64,000 nucleotides of DNA from Colwellia sp. MB3u-41 (GTDB lineage: Bacteria; Pseudomonadota; Gammaproteobacteria; Enterobacterales; Alteromonadaceae). The notes beneath the pieces are model-generated. The model was not told where the DNA came from. It did not search any database and saw nothing but the letters and a program-made list of their open reading frames with translations. A program made the position numbers and the translations under genes. The stretch is taken from the NCBI RefSeq assembly GCF_014076845.1, contig NZ_JACGUT010000079.1:310001-374000 (forward strand), given 5' to 3'. Position 1 is the first letter of the stretch, and each line of letters begins with the position of its first letter. Positions 29,061 to 39,345 of the stretch are shown here, in pieces.

Positions 29061-30870
29061 AAGCACTATGCTGTTGAATAACTTGTAAAAACTCATGGCC
29101 ATAACGGGCAAGTTTAGTATCACCAATACCATTAATATTTAGCATTTGCTGTGATGTTTTTGGCTTTTCACGCGCAAGCTCTGATAACGTTGCATCGTTA
29201 AAGACAATGAATGGCGCAATATCCTCGGCATCTGCAATCGTTTTACGCAAACTTCTTAATTTAACAAATAACACACGGTCATAACGTTTATCAGTTTTAT
29301 CTTGTTGCCAGTAGCTCGCTTTTTGTAACCTCGGCGAAGCTAACATTAAGGGTTCCTCACCTTTTAACACCGAACGCGATGCTTGTGTTAAAAATAATGC
29401 AGATTGTTGGGATATATCTTGTTGTAAAAACCCTAAATGAATCAATTGCCTAATAATTGCAAACCAATACCCAGGTGTTTTGCTTTTACCAATCGCAAAA
29501 GTTGATACTTTTTCATGTTCTAGCTGTCTAACCTTTTCGGTTAATTCTCCTCTGAGTACTTGTACAACGTGTTCAATGTCACCCTGTTGCTGAATACGAA
29601 AAACACAAGACAGTACTTTTTGCGCGGCTTCCGTGGCGTCAAATTGAGTCGGAGGATCTAAGCAAATATCACAATTACCACATTTTTTTGTGGTGAATTC
29701 TGCAAAGTAATTGAGTACAACTTGTCGACGACAGGTTTGCGCTTCGATAAAGCCTTTCAACGCTTGAAAACGCTGCTGCTCGACATTGACCCTTTCTTCA
29801 TTATCACCATCGGCTATATACTTAGTAATGCGTTCAACATCTTTTTCATCATACAAAAATAACGCTTCTGCCGCTAAACCATCTCGCCCAGCACGGCCAA
29901 TTTCTTGATAATATGACTCTAATGTTCTCGGTGGTTCAAAGTGGATCACAAAGCGAATGTTTGATTTATTGATACCTAATCCAAAAGCTACGGTGGCAAT
30001 AACCACTTGAATATTATCTTTGGCAAAACCATCTTGGACAATATTGCGCATGTCTGTTTCCATGCCAGCATGATAAGCAGAACAATTTATACCTGCACTT
30101 GCTAACATTTTAGATAACTTTTCTACTTGCCAACGGCTACTACAATAAACAATACCGCAATCATCGCCGCGCTTTTGAATGTAACGTAAGACCTGATGAT
30201 CTCCTTTATATTTATCGGCCAGCGTAAAACGAATGTTAGGCCTGTCGAAGCTATCAAGGTGAATGTAAGGGTCATTTAATGCAAGCTGGAGTAAGATATC
30301 TCTGCGGGTAGTAACATCAGCAGTCGCTGTTAATGCCATAACAGGTACCGATGGAAAACGTTGTTTTATTGTATGGAGTTGCGTGTACGCTGGGCGAAAG
30401 TCATGTCCCCATTGCGAAATACAATGCGCTTCATCAATCGCGAACAAGCTTATCTGCATATTCGCTAAGCCTTGCATAAAATAATAATTTTTTAACCGTT
30501 CCGGTGCAATGTATAACAGCTTAATTTCACCAAGAGATAAGCGCTGTAAAATATCATTTATTGTTTCTTGATCTAAACTCGAGTTCACAAAAGCAGCTGA
30601 AATACCTTGTCGAGTTAAACCATCAACTTGGTCTTTCATTAAAGCAATTAGGGGTGAAACGACAATCGTTATTCCTGGTAATAAAACAGCAGGCAGCTGA
30701 TAACACATTGATTTTCCACCACCTGTTGGCATAAGCACTAAACTATCTCGCCCCTGAAATAGTTGCTGAATAATTTCTAATTGCCCGCTTCGAAACGTTT
30801 GATATCCGAAATTATGCTTTAACGCATCTTCAAGCTGAGATTGTGAAACTGTAGGGAGAGCTTTTTGCAA
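29059..30870 (-). CDS. recQ: ATP-dependent DNA helicase RecQ
   Basis: This is a 603-residue 3'-5' helicase (E. coli 609) of the RecF recombination pathway. Motifs seen are Walker [15 protein letters not shown], the DEAH-type box [15 protein letters not shown] and motif [12 protein letters not shown]. The RecQ-C-terminal zinc site has its cysteines in CRRQ and CGNCDIC, and a C-terminal HRDC domain ([20 protein letters not shown]) is present. It is divergent from yigI. The neighbourhood recQ-yigI-rarD is as in enterics, with pldA missing from between them. Confidence 0.96.
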   Translation of the reverse strand: MQKALPTVSQSQLEDALKHNFGYQTFRSGQLEIIQQLFQGRDSLVLMPTGGGKSMCYQLPAVLLPGITIVVSPLIALMKDQVDGLTRQGISAAFVNSSLDQETINDILQRLSLGEIKLLYIAPERLKNYYFMQGLANMQISLFAIDEAHCISQWGHDFRPAYTQLHTIKQRFPSVPVMALTATADVTTRRDILLQLALNDPYIHLDSFDRPNIRFTLADKYKGDHQVLRYIQKRGDDCGIVYCSSRWQVEKLSKMLASAGINCSAYHAGMETDMRNIVQDGFAKDNIQVVIATVAFGLGINKSNIRFVIHFEPPRTLESYYQEIGRAGRDGLAAEALFLYDEKDVERITKYIADGDNEERVNVEQQRFQALKGFIEAQTCRRQVVLNYFAEFTTKKCGNCDICLDPPTQFDATEAAQKVLSCVFRIQQQGDIEHVVQVLRGELTEKVRQLEHEKVSTFAIGKSKTPGYWFAIIRQLIHLGFLQQDISQQSALFLTQASRSVLKGEEPLMLASPRLQKASYWQQDKTDKRYDRVLFVKLRSLRKTIADAEDIAPFIVFNDATLSELAREKPKTSQQMLNINGIGDTKLARYGHEFLQVIQQHSA

Positions 30871-31034
30871 CGGAATAAGCTTTATTTAAATATAATTATT
30901 GTTATTTTACCCCAGCCACAAAAAAGTCGAGAGCACTATTTTAGTATTTCTTGAATGCTTAGAAAGATAAGTGCTAAGCTCAAATAAAGTCATCAGACCA
31001 GTTACACTAAACAACTGATTTAATTAGGATCATT

Positions 31035-31502
31035 ATGACGAATAATTTACAACAAAAACAATTAATTAAACAACTTACACATTTTTGGTCAAACAATCTT
31101 CCCTTCAATACACTATTGGGGCTTCAGATCAGTAAGTTTGATTGTAATACTTCGGAAATTCGTTTTTTATGGCAAGATAAATTAATGGGTAACCCATTAC
31201 AAAAAACGCTACATGGCGGTGTAACTGCATCAGCCCTAGATTTTGCTGGTGGTGTTGTCGTTGCCGCAAATATGATTGAGCAGCTTGAGCACAAAACACC
31301 CGCAGCTATCCAGCAAAGTTTAAGTTGCTTAGGCACAATAGATCTTCGAACCGACTATTTGCGACCCGGGCGCGGTGAGGCGTTTATTGCAACAGCTCAT
31401 ATCATTCGAAGTGGGAATAAAGTCGCCGTTGCTCGAATGGAATTACATAATGAAAAAGGTGACCACATTGCTTTTGGTACAGGAACTTACTTAGTGGGTT
31501 AA
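31035..31502 (+). CDS. yigI: Hot-dog fold thioesterase, YigI/PaaI type
   Basis: This is a 155-residue single hot-dog domain. The PaaI-like signature TLHGGVTASALDFAGGVVVA and the DLRTDYLRPGRGEAFIATA strand are clear. E. coli YigI (155 residues) is an acyl-CoA thioesterase and lies beside rarD, as here. The ribosome site TTAGGA precedes ATG 31035. It is divergent from recQ. Confidence 0.85.
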   Translation: MTNNLQQKQLIKQLTHFWSNNLPFNTLLGLQISKFDCNTSEIRFLWQDKLMGNPLQKTLHGGVTASALDFAGGVVVAANMIEQLEHKTPAAIQQSLSCLGTIDLRTDYLRPGRGEAFIATAHIIRSGNKVAVARMELHNEKGDHIAFGTGTYLVG

Positions 31503-31659
31503 ATCTCTCCCAAATCAAAGTTCAAGGGACTTGAGGTAGTTTTTATTAACCATGTTCTTAATAAAAGTGGCTTGAGTATAGTGCAAGTAAACAGCTGAAT
31601 TTAAAATCATTGTGCTATAATTTGACTCCTTATTTTTAATGCTAAAATTTACTTAAACA

Positions 31660-32583
31660 ATGACTGTAACCGATAACAAAGACCGTAATGGTGTGATTAA
31701 CGCGATTAGTGCTTATCTGCTTTGGGGTTTAGCACCCATTTATTTCAAATTAATTTCTATGATTAGCTCTGATGAAATTATGGTTCATCGTATTATTTGG
31801 TCAAGCCTGCTGTTATTTTTAATTGTTATCATCAGTAAGAGATCTCGCGTACTACTCGACACGCTCAAACAACCAAAGTTATTGATGAAACTTGCCTTAT
31901 CGGCTTCTTTTTTATTAGTAAATTGGTTTTTATTTATTTGGGCAATAAATAATGATCATCTACTTGATGCCAGTTTAGGTTATTTTATTAACCCTTTATT
32001 TAATGTTGCTCTCGGCGTGATATTTTTAGGGGAGCGTTTACGAAAAATGCAAAAGTTTGCCGTTATGCTTGCGTTATGTGGGGTCTTAATTCAACTGGTT
32101 GCGTTAGGTTCATTACCCGTTATTTCATTAGCACTGGCGGGAACATTTGGTATTTACGGTTTGTTGCGTAAAAAAATGCACCTGGATTCTTTTGTTGGTT
32201 TATTAATTGAATCAAGCCTGATGTTGCCACTAGCACTTATTTATTGGTGGCTGTTTGTTGATAGTAGCACGGCTAATATGCTTGAAAACAGCCTGAATTT
32301 AAACATGTTATTAATCGCTGCGGGTATTGTTACCACAGCCCCTTTACTGTGCTTTACCGCGGCTGCAAAAAGATTAACATTATCAACACTGGGATTTTTT
32401 CAATACATCGGCCCCAGTATTATGTTTTTTTTAGCGACTTTTTATTATCAAGAAGCATTACAACCCGCTAAATTATTTACCTTTGCAGCCATTTGGTTAG
32501 CGCTCGTTATTTATAGTTTTGACTCGTTAAGATCAAGAAATGAAAAACGTCAATTAGCGTTAAATGACCAGCTAAAAAACTAA
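31660..32583 (+). CDS. rarD: EamA-family transporter RarD
   Basis: This is a 307-residue protein with ten predicted transmembrane helices (E. coli RarD 296). The family start GVINAISAYLLWGLAPIYFK and the SASFLLVNWFLFIWAINNDH segment are typical of RarD, an inner-membrane drug/metabolite-type transporter of unproven substrate. It follows yigI as in E. coli. Its 3' side faces a repeat array made from the end of the convergent histidine kinase gene. Confidence 0.9.
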   Translation: MTVTDNKDRNGVINAISAYLLWGLAPIYFKLISMISSDEIMVHRIIWSSLLLFLIVIISKRSRVLLDTLKQPKLLMKLALSASFLLVNWFLFIWAINNDHLLDASLGYFINPLFNVALGVIFLGERLRKMQKFAVMLALCGVLIQLVALGSLPVISLALAGTFGIYGLLRKKMHLDSFVGLLIESSLMLPLALIYWWLFVDSSTANMLENSLNLNMLLIAAGIVTTAPLLCFTAAAKRLTLSTLGFFQYIGPSIMFFLATFYYQEALQPAKLFTFAAIWLALVIYSFDSLRSRNEKRQLALNDQLKN

Positions 32584-32621
32584 CTATGTGTAGGGTGATA
32601 ACAACTGTACTGTAGAAAATA

Positions 32622-33122
32622 TTCAAAGGTGATAGTGCTGCCTTCAAAGATATCGTCTATGGTCAACTCAGAGCTAAGCCTTCAGTTTCATTGGCAGGGT
32701 AATGTGAAAATTTGAACCGTGTTCAAGTTTACTGTCTATTTTTATGTTGCCTTGAAGTTTTTGACAAACAATAATAATAAAAACAATATTCAAAGGTGCT
32801 AGTGCTGCCTTCAAAGATATCGTCTATGGTCAACTCAGAGCTAAGCCTTCAGTTTCATTGGCAGGGTAATATGAAAATTTGAACCGTGTTCAAGTTTACT
32901 GTCTATTTTTATGTTGCCTTGAAGTTTTTGACAAACAATAATAATATAAACACTATTCAAAGGTGCTAGTGCTGCCTTCAAAGATATCGCCTATGGTCAA
33001 CTCAGAGCTAAGCCTTCAGTTTCATTGGCAGGGTAATATGAAAATTTGAACCGTGTTCAAGTTTACTGTCTATTTTTATGTTACCTTGAAGTTTTTGACA
33101 AACAATATTATAAACAATATTC
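32622..33122. repeat. Three 167-bp tandem repeats from the 3' end of the histidine kinase gene
   Basis: Units start at 32622, 32789 and 32956 (TTCAAAGGTG), exactly 167 bases apart. The third overlaps the last 38 or so codons of the kinase gene, including its TAG stop at 33008. The two extra copies lie downstream of that stop. They differ by only a few substitutions, some silent relative to the kinase frame, so the duplication looks recent. AACAATATTCA marks the junctions. The unit length is not a multiple of three. Confidence 0.93.
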
Positions 33123-34912
33123 ATACCTAAACCCGTACCACCTGAATTTCTTTTAGTGGTGAAAAAAGGTTCGAAAATATTATCTAAAACATGTTGGTTC
33201 ATACCATGACCATTATCTTTAAATAGAACCACGACCTTATTATCTTCTGTTTTTGATAGGTTAATCGCAATATTTCCCAATTCCTTGCTTTCAAAAGCAT
33301 GCTTTAATGCATTGGTCACTAAATTGGTGAGTACCTGTGCTAAAGCACCAGGGATAGTGGTGATTATCAATTCACTTTCACCGCTGTACTGATAACTCAC
33401 CCTAAAGCGTTTCATCTCTGCTGATAACGTCGACATAACTTCTTCAATGTAACTCACTAAATCTATCTCTCGTTCTTCGCCAACCATTTGATCGGCTGCC
33501 ACTTGCTTAAAATTATTCAATAATTCAATAACGCGCTCTAAAGCATTAGTATTTAAGTTTGAAGATTTTTCCATACCATTGAAGTAACTTTCCATTGCGG
33601 TACGTGTTAAATTGCCAGTTTCAAAATTTGCTCGTATTTTTTGAGTACTTTCTAAAGCAGAACTTGTCGATGTTACTGCGATACCAAGCGGGGTATTTAT
33701 TTCATGCGCTACTCCAGCCGTTAACGTGCCCAACGACGCCATCTTTTCAGATTGAACTAATTGCTGCTGCATATTCTGTAAGTTTTCGAGCGTGCGACTT
33801 AACGTGCGTGTTGTCTGTCTGTTTTTAACAAAAAGTAAAACGACTAGACCTGAAATCAACACCAATAATGTTATAAAAAACGCCATTAAAATAAGATAAA
33901 ACCGTTGTTTGTCTATACGTTCTTCGCGTTCTACCAACTCTTCATTTTTCTGACTTAACTGTACACTTTGGTCGCTTATTTGTTGCTGCTGCTGCTGTAA
34001 TATATTTCTATTAGTAGCTATTTTTTCAGCCATAATAACATTCTCTTGCTCCTTACTATGCACAGAGCTTTGTTGATTTTCTAAATTAGCTTTAGCTACT
34101 TTTAATTGTGTTGCGACTTGTTTAAGCTGCAACTCTTTACTTTTTATAGATCCTTGCTGTTGTTCAATATCTTTTTTTAAGACGTTAAGTTCTTGTTGAC
34201 GCTGACCGGCAACTTTTTCTTGCAACGTTAAGTTCTTATTTAAAGTTTTTAATTTTATTTTTACTGAAGATATTTGATTTCGCTGGTCAGTAAGCTTCTC
34301 GTTCAGCTTAATTTCTCGTCTTCTAATTACTTGTAATGCCAATTCTGTTTCGCGATACAAGGTTGCAACGTCAAGTTCAGTTCCCCCTAGCAGTAGTAAT
34401 TCTGCTGACATAACCAAACCTTCAAAAACAATATTGGATTTATTGACTTCAAAGCTGATGGCCGAATTTTCAGGATTATCCACCAAGTTAATCATGACAC
34501 TATGTTTATCAGTACTATTATCAGTGATCAATAGTGTATTACTGCTTCTAAGGATTGAAGCGATGCTGGCAATTTCTGTATTTTGATTTGCAGCAGAAAA
34601 AAACAAATCTGTTTTTTTCCCTTCTTGAATATTTTTAATGGTAATGACTTTGATGGTTTTATTTTTTATTACCCGTTTAGAAAGGGTTTTATTAAGCTGT
34701 TCAGCAAAGTTATCATCACCATAGATGCCGATTATAAATTGATCTTTTTCGTTTTCATTTAGCCAAGTTACATTTTTAACAAAATTATAAATGTAAACGG
34801 CTTTTACTTGTTCGCTATCAAGTTGTTGAGCAAAAATTGAAGTCGAGGTACAAATAAAAAAACAAAATAACACCGGCAAATATTTGCTCATGAGTATTAT
34901 TTTCTTCTTCAT
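33008..34912 (-). CDS. Sensor histidine kinase with N-terminal YfiR-like (DUF4154) domain
   Basis: This is a 634-residue inner-membrane kinase. A signal peptide (FICTSTSIFA, cleavage near residue 28) leads into a periplasmic YfiR/DUF4154 domain (about 30-190, KAVYIYNFVKNVTWL at its start). A long glutamine-rich coiled coil (190-335) and a transmembrane helix (about 337-360) follow. The HisKA domain has the phosphoacceptor His in GVAHEINTPLG near residue 404, and the HATPase domain is intact (NALKHAF, DNGHGM, GGTGLGMNIVYN). YfiR domains control c-di-GMP output elsewhere. A likely partner is the double-receiver GGDEF protein just upstream. Confidence 0.88.
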   Translation of the reverse strand: MKKKIILMSKYLPVLFCFFICTSTSIFAQQLDSEQVKAVYIYNFVKNVTWLNENEKDQFIIGIYGDDNFAEQLNKTLSKRVIKNKTIKVITIKNIQEGKKTDLFFSAANQNTEIASIASILRSSNTLLITDNSTDKHSVMINLVDNPENSAISFEVNKSNIVFEGLVMSAELLLLGGTELDVATLYRETELALQVIRRREIKLNEKLTDQRNQISSVKIKLKTLNKNLTLQEKVAGQRQQELNVLKKDIEQQQGSIKSKELQLKQVATQLKVAKANLENQQSSVHSKEQENVIMAEKIATNRNILQQQQQQISDQSVQLSQKNEELVEREERIDKQRFYLILMAFFITLLVLISGLVVLLFVKNRQTTRTLSRTLENLQNMQQQLVQSEKMASLGTLTAGVAHEINTPLGIAVTSTSSALESTQKIRANFETGNLTRTAMESYFNGMEKSSNLNTNALERVIELLNNFKQVAADQMVGEEREIDLVSYIEEVMSTLSAEMKRFRVSYQYSGESELIITTIPGALAQVLTNLVTNALKHAFESKELGNIAINLSKTEDNKVVVLFKDNGHGMNQHVLDNIFEPFFTTKRNSGGTGLGMNIVYNIVCQKLQGNIKIDSKLEHGSNFHITLPMKLKA

Positions 34913-34959
34913 TTAATGCACCTTATTGTTGATTTAATGAGTTACCTTACTTTTTTTGT

Positions 34960-35017
34960 AAAAAAAACCCCTAAAATTCATTAGGGCTTTGAGGTTATTT
35001 AACAAACAATAACCTCA
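34960..35017 (-). terminator. Terminator between the GGDEF response regulator and kinase genes
   Basis: On the minus strand a first hairpin (GAGGTTATT and AATAACCTC) is followed by CCCTAA-TGAATT-TTAGGGG and TTTTTTTT. It follows the GGDEF regulator stop at 35027, so the downstream kinase gene is expressed by readthrough or from its own promoter. Confidence 0.8.
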
Positions 35018-35026
35018 TGGAATTAA

Positions 35027-36280
35027 CTAGTCATCAACACCAAAAATGCTAAGTTGATTACGGCCATTTTCTTTAGCATTATAAAGAGCACTTTCCGCTT
35101 GATTAAGTTGTTTAGCAAACGTCTCTGTACTATTACAAACTAAGCCTATACTGATGTTAAAGGCAATATGGTGCTCTTCAAAAGTTAGCTGGGAAACAGA
35201 AATATCTCGACGAAGATCGTCTAATTTAGTATAAAAGTGATCCTCATCGGCACCGTACATTAAGACAGCAAACTCTTCACCACCTAAGCGGGCCAGCAAA
35301 CCTGATCCCAGATGTTTACGCATATATAATGCCAGTACTTTTAAAACATGATCGCCAGCATCATTTCCGTAGTTATCATTGATTTTTTTGAAAAAATCAA
35401 TGTCGAGCATAGCAACACAATAAGGCATATCTCTTTTAATATATTGAGGCACCAGTTGTTCTGCTTTAGAGAAAAAAGCCCGTCTGTTAGGTAAGTCGGT
35501 CAAATAGTCTACATTTGCTGCTTTTTGGATTTGTTCAATATTGTTTAAATTTTCAATATTTTGGGTTATTCGACAGTAAAATTCTTCTGGGCAAAAAGGT
35601 TTACGTAAAAAGTCATCAGCACCATTTTTAATAAAGCGTGCCGAATGCATACCGTTGTCTGCTCCAGAGATACCGATAATAGCGAGTTGATCACGACTAT
35701 AAATTTTACGGATTTCATTGGTTAATTCGATACCGTCCATTATAGGCATTTCCAGATCGGTGATCACCAATTTAATGTCTTTGTGCTGCTTTAAGCGTTC
35801 TAGCGCTTGTACACCATCATTGGCTAAATAAACATTAAAGTTGCGGCGTTTTAAGAGCTGAGAAACATAATTTCGTGCCGCTAAAGAATCATCAACAACA
35901 AGAATACCTGTGCTGCTGTTCGTTATTTGCCAATGTAAAATACGTTTTAAATAAAGGAAAGCTTGGCTATTCTCTTTAGGGATATAGTCAACAACGGGCT
36001 GAGCAAGTATTTGCTGTCGAGTAGTTTCATCCATTTTTCCTGTCATCACCACACTGGGAATACCATGTGAGAGTACACATGCTATTGCCTCGCCATTAGG
36101 AGCATCAGGTAAAGCGTAATCAATTGTTGCAGCAAAAAAATCATTATTACCTTGTAAAATATTTTCCACTTCGGCAAGCGTGGTCGCAACAGTGACTTGG
36201 TAATTTAATGCCTCGCCAATTTGCCTAATAACACGAGCAATAGGCTTACTGTCTTCTACTACGAGTAATTGCATTGACAT
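35027..36280 (-). CDS. Response regulator with two receiver domains and a GGDEF domain
   Basis: This is a 417-residue protein of PleD-like build. REC1 spans 1-120 (acidic ED, phosphoacceptor D54 in TIDYALPD, K102) and REC2 spans 125-240 (VVDDS, D175 in VITDLEMP, RKPF). The GGDEF domain spans 255-412 with active motif RLGGEEF near residue 332. No RxxD inhibitory site is seen before GGEEF. Phosphorylation would be expected to trigger dimerisation and c-di-GMP synthesis. It sits upstream of the YfiR-type kinase on the same strand. ATG 36274 is an alternative start. Confidence 0.9.
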   Translation of the reverse strand: MSMQLLVVEDSKPIARVIRQIGEALNYQVTVATTLAEVENILQGNNDFFAATIDYALPDAPNGEAIACVLSHGIPSVVMTGKMDETTRQQILAQPVVDYIPKENSQAFLYLKRILHWQITNSSTGILVVDDSLAARNYVSQLLKRRNFNVYLANDGVQALERLKQHKDIKLVITDLEMPIMDGIELTNEIRKIYSRDQLAIIGISGADNGMHSARFIKNGADDFLRKPFCPEEFYCRITQNIENLNNIEQIQKAANVDYLTDLPNRRAFFSKAEQLVPQYIKRDMPYCVAMLDIDFFKKINDNYGNDAGDHVLKVLALYMRKHLGSGLLARLGGEEFAVLMYGADEDHFYTKLDDLRRDISVSQLTFEEHHIAFNISIGLVCNSTETFAKQLNQAESALYNAKENGRNQLSIFGVDD

Positions 36281-36340
36281 ATATTTTTTAACCTTCTTAT
36301 TATAATGACATCAACTGAAAATAATCACTTTCATCTGACA

Positions 36341-38515
36341 TCAAACGGTAGCTTGTAAATTAGCATAAGCGACAACGAGCCATTTACTGCCTAAATCAGT
36401 AAAATTAACTTGAATACGGCTTTGGGCTCCTGAACCTTCATAATTCAAGACCACACCCTCACCAAATTTAGCATGAACAACAGATTGTCCTAGGCTAAAG
36501 CCTGTATTTTCAAATGTTTCCAGTGTAAATGTAGATGAAAACTTCCCTTTAGTTGAAGGGCGAGTTACTTGATTTTGTAACCTTATTTCCTCTGTGCATT
36601 CAGGGGGTAATTCGCGTAAAAAACGACTGGCTTTATGAAACTTTTCTTGTCCATAGAGTCGACGACTTTCAGCATGACACAAGTATAGCTTATTCATCGC
36701 ACGTGTCATGCCTACATAGCATAAACGGCGCTCTTCTTCTAAGCGTCCTATTTCTTCTACTGATTTTTGTGAAGGAAACATACCCTCCTCCAAACCAGCA
36801 ATAAACACTAATGGAAATTCTAGCCCTTTCGCTGAATGCATAGTCATCAATTGCACAGCAGGTTCATAGTCATCAGCTTGCGACTCGCCAGCTTCGAGAG
36901 CTGCATGTGTTAAAAATGATGTTAACTTGGTTTGTTCTTCTATTAATTCAGGATCAGCTTCAAACGTTTGGCAAGCGGTAACGAGCTCATTTAAGTTTTC
37001 TATTCTTGCTTCAGCACGTTCACCTTTTTCAGCTTGGTACATCGCTTTCAAACCACTGTGTTGAATAACGTAGTTGGCTTGCTGGTCGAGATCTAAATGA
37101 CTAGAGTCATCTTCAAGCTGGTCAATAACACTGATAAAATTCTGAATTACTTTAGCGCTGCGACCTTTTAATTCATCATTTTTGAGCATGAATTGACAGG
37201 CTTCCCATAGAGTCATTTCTAGGCTGCGCGCTGCATCACGAATTAATGAAAGGCTGGTGTTGCCTATACCACGGGTTGGTGTATTAATAATACGCTCAAA
37301 AGCAGCATCGTCATCACGGTTATTCAGTAAACGTAAATAAGCAAGGGCATCTTTAATTTCTAAGCGTTCAAAGAAGCGTTGCCCACCATAAATTCGATAA
37401 GGTAAACGACTCTGTAACAGCGCTTCCTCGAGTAAGCGAGACTGTGCATTACTACGATATAAAATCGCAACATCATCTAAGCTGCCTTCCTGACGCCAGT
37501 CAGTAATACGGCCGGCAATAAAGCGGGCTTCATCAATTTCATTGAATGCGGTGTAAATTGATATTTTTTCACCAGCCTCATCTTCTGTCCACAATTTTTT
37601 CCCTAAACGGTTATTATTATTAGCAATAAGTTTATTGGCCGCATTTAGAATATTCGCTGTGGAACGGTAGTTCTGCTCTAAACGTATTGTTTGTGTATTA
37701 TCGAATTCATTGAGAAAGCGCTGAATATTTTCAATTTTAGCTCCACGCCAGCCGTAGATTGATTGGTCGTCATCGCCAACAATCATCACCTTGCTTGACG
37801 CATTGCCTAAAATATTTAACCACGCGTATTGAATCGCATTGGTATCTTGAAACTCGTCAACTAAGATATGCTTAAAGCGTTGCTGATAATGGGCAAGCAG
37901 TACGGGATTATTTAGCCAAAGTTCATGCGCACGAAGTAATAATTCAGCAAAATCAACTAAACCCGCACGGTCACACGCTTCTTGATATCCTTGATAAACT
38001 TTTACAAACGTTTGTTCGGTCGGATCGTCATACACTTCAATGTGTTGTGGGCGAATACCTTCATCTTTTTTTCCGTTGATATACCACTGCATTTGCTTAG
38101 GCGGCCAACGTTTTTCGTCAATCCCTAACGAGCGCACGATACGTTTGACTAAACGCAATTGATCATCAGAATCGAGTACTTGAAAATTTTGTGGTAATTT
38201 AGCTTCCTGAAAATGCATACGAAGTAAACGGTGTGCTAAGCCATGGAACGTACCTACCCACATGCCATGAACATTGCCTTCAACGGTTTTTTCAACCCGT
38301 ACCCGCATTTCTGCAGCCGCTTTATTCGTAAAGGTAACCGCTAAAATACTATGAGAAGAAGCATTTTCAACTTGCATTAACCAAGCAATACGCTGGACTA
38401 AAACTCGAGTTTTACCACTACCTGCGCCGGCTAATACCAACATATTTTGTAGTGGCGCGGCAACAACATCGCGTTGTTTTTCATTGAGTGACTCAAGTAG
38501 TTCAGAAACGTCCAT
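36341..38515 (-). CDS. uvrD: DNA helicase II
   Basis: This is a 724-residue SF1A helicase (E. coli 720) for nucleotide excision and mismatch repair. Walker [14 protein letters not shown] begins near residue 31, then [32 protein letters not shown] and the C-terminal MTMHSAKGLEFPLVFI and VGMTRAM motifs. The C-terminal Tudor-like tail (VVHAKFGEGVVLNYEG) is typical of UvrD/PcrA and absent from Rep. It is the last gene of the lptM-lysA-dapF-yigA-yigB-uvrD run. Confidence 0.96.
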   Translation of the reverse strand: MDVSELLESLNEKQRDVVAAPLQNMLVLAGAGSGKTRVLVQRIAWLMQVENASSHSILAVTFTNKAAAEMRVRVEKTVEGNVHGMWVGTFHGLAHRLLRMHFQEAKLPQNFQVLDSDDQLRLVKRIVRSLGIDEKRWPPKQMQWYINGKKDEGIRPQHIEVYDDPTEQTFVKVYQGYQEACDRAGLVDFAELLLRAHELWLNNPVLLAHYQQRFKHILVDEFQDTNAIQYAWLNILGNASSKVMIVGDDDQSIYGWRGAKIENIQRFLNEFDNTQTIRLEQNYRSTANILNAANKLIANNNNRLGKKLWTEDEAGEKISIYTAFNEIDEARFIAGRITDWRQEGSLDDVAILYRSNAQSRLLEEALLQSRLPYRIYGGQRFFERLEIKDALAYLRLLNNRDDDAAFERIINTPTRGIGNTSLSLIRDAARSLEMTLWEACQFMLKNDELKGRSAKVIQNFISVIDQLEDDSSHLDLDQQANYVIQHSGLKAMYQAEKGERAEARIENLNELVTACQTFEADPELIEEQTKLTSFLTHAALEAGESQADDYEPAVQLMTMHSAKGLEFPLVFIAGLEEGMFPSQKSVEEIGRLEEERRLCYVGMTRAMNKLYLCHAESRRLYGQEKFHKASRFLRELPPECTEEIRLQNQVTRPSTKGKFSSTFTLETFENTGFSLGQSVVHAKFGEGVVLNYEGSGAQSRIQVNFTDLGSKWLVVAYANLQATV

Positions 38516-38578
38516 AACGGAAAAATAACCTTAGAAAAGTGGAAAATTTATATTGAAAGCAAAGTATAGGCAAAATTA

Positions 38579-39337
38579 TCACAAGTGGCGTAGTTCGCTA
38601 ATATCAGCTAGCTCAATATTAGGTAAAACCGTCAGTGGTTGTCCAACATCATAGCAAGAAATCCATGCTGTTTGGCAACCCGCATTGATCGCACCTTGAA
38701 TATCAGAGCGACCACAATCACCGACATGTAATAATTGTGCTGGTTTAATTAATAGTTTTTCACAAGCCTCATCAAACATATCAGCGTAAGGTTTTTGTCG
38801 AAGTTGTTTATTTTTATTTAAAGACGTCGTTGATAAATCCCCCGCATGAAAACGATATTGAAAGTAATGCGAAATACCTATTTTATCCATATCAACGTTG
38901 CCATTACTGATCGCCACCAAAGGATACTTTTTCTGTAAACCTGTTAATAATTGATGAACGCCACTAGGAACAACAAAATCACTGCGTTGTAGCACAAAAT
39001 AATCTAATGCTTTTTGTGCTGCCTGTTTAGCGGCATCTTCAGTCAACCCTAGCGCTTTCATACCCAGTATATAAGTAACAAAGCGCATATCACCGACATG
39101 ATGAACTAATTGAGGATTCTCTTTGAGTGCTTGTTGACGAAAAGGAGACCAAAAAAGATAATCAAACACAGTGTTTTGTGCACAATATATATTTGCTTTC
39201 GCTGACAAAAAAAATGTCGAAAAATAAGCAACCATTTTTGCATCGGTTGCCATCATGACTGGATAATTACTATACAAGGTATCATCAAGGTCAAAACTGA
39301 TGGCTTGAAAAGGCGCTAAGCGACGATAAAATTTCAT
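38579..39337 (-). CDS. yigB: HAD-family phosphatase YigB (FMN phosphatase)
   Basis: This is a 252-residue HAD hydrolase (E. coli YigB 238) with the catalytic motif SFDLDDTLYSN near residue 15, motif II AISNGN near 143 and the motif IV region LHVGDCGRSDIQGA near 205. E. coli YigB dephosphorylates FMN in riboflavin metabolism. It lies between yigA and uvrD; xerC, which usually separates it from yigA, is missing and only 8 bases lie between the genes. Confidence 0.9.
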   Translation of the reverse strand: MKFYRRLAPFQAISFDLDDTLYSNYPVMMATDAKMVAYFSTFFLSAKANIYCAQNTVFDYLFWSPFRQQALKENPQLVHHVGDMRFVTYILGMKALGLTEDAAKQAAQKALDYFVLQRSDFVVPSGVHQLLTGLQKKYPLVAISNGNVDMDKIGISHYFQYRFHAGDLSTTSLNKNKQLRQKPYADMFDEACEKLLIKPAQLLHVGDCGRSDIQGAINAGCQTAWISCYDVGQPLTVLPNIELADISELRHL

Positions 39338-39345
39338 CTACTGTG

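Noticed and set aside
35027-36280. An RxxD inhibitory site in the double-receiver cyclase
   Set aside because: The four residues at the right distance before GGEEF are LGSG, so the site is absent.
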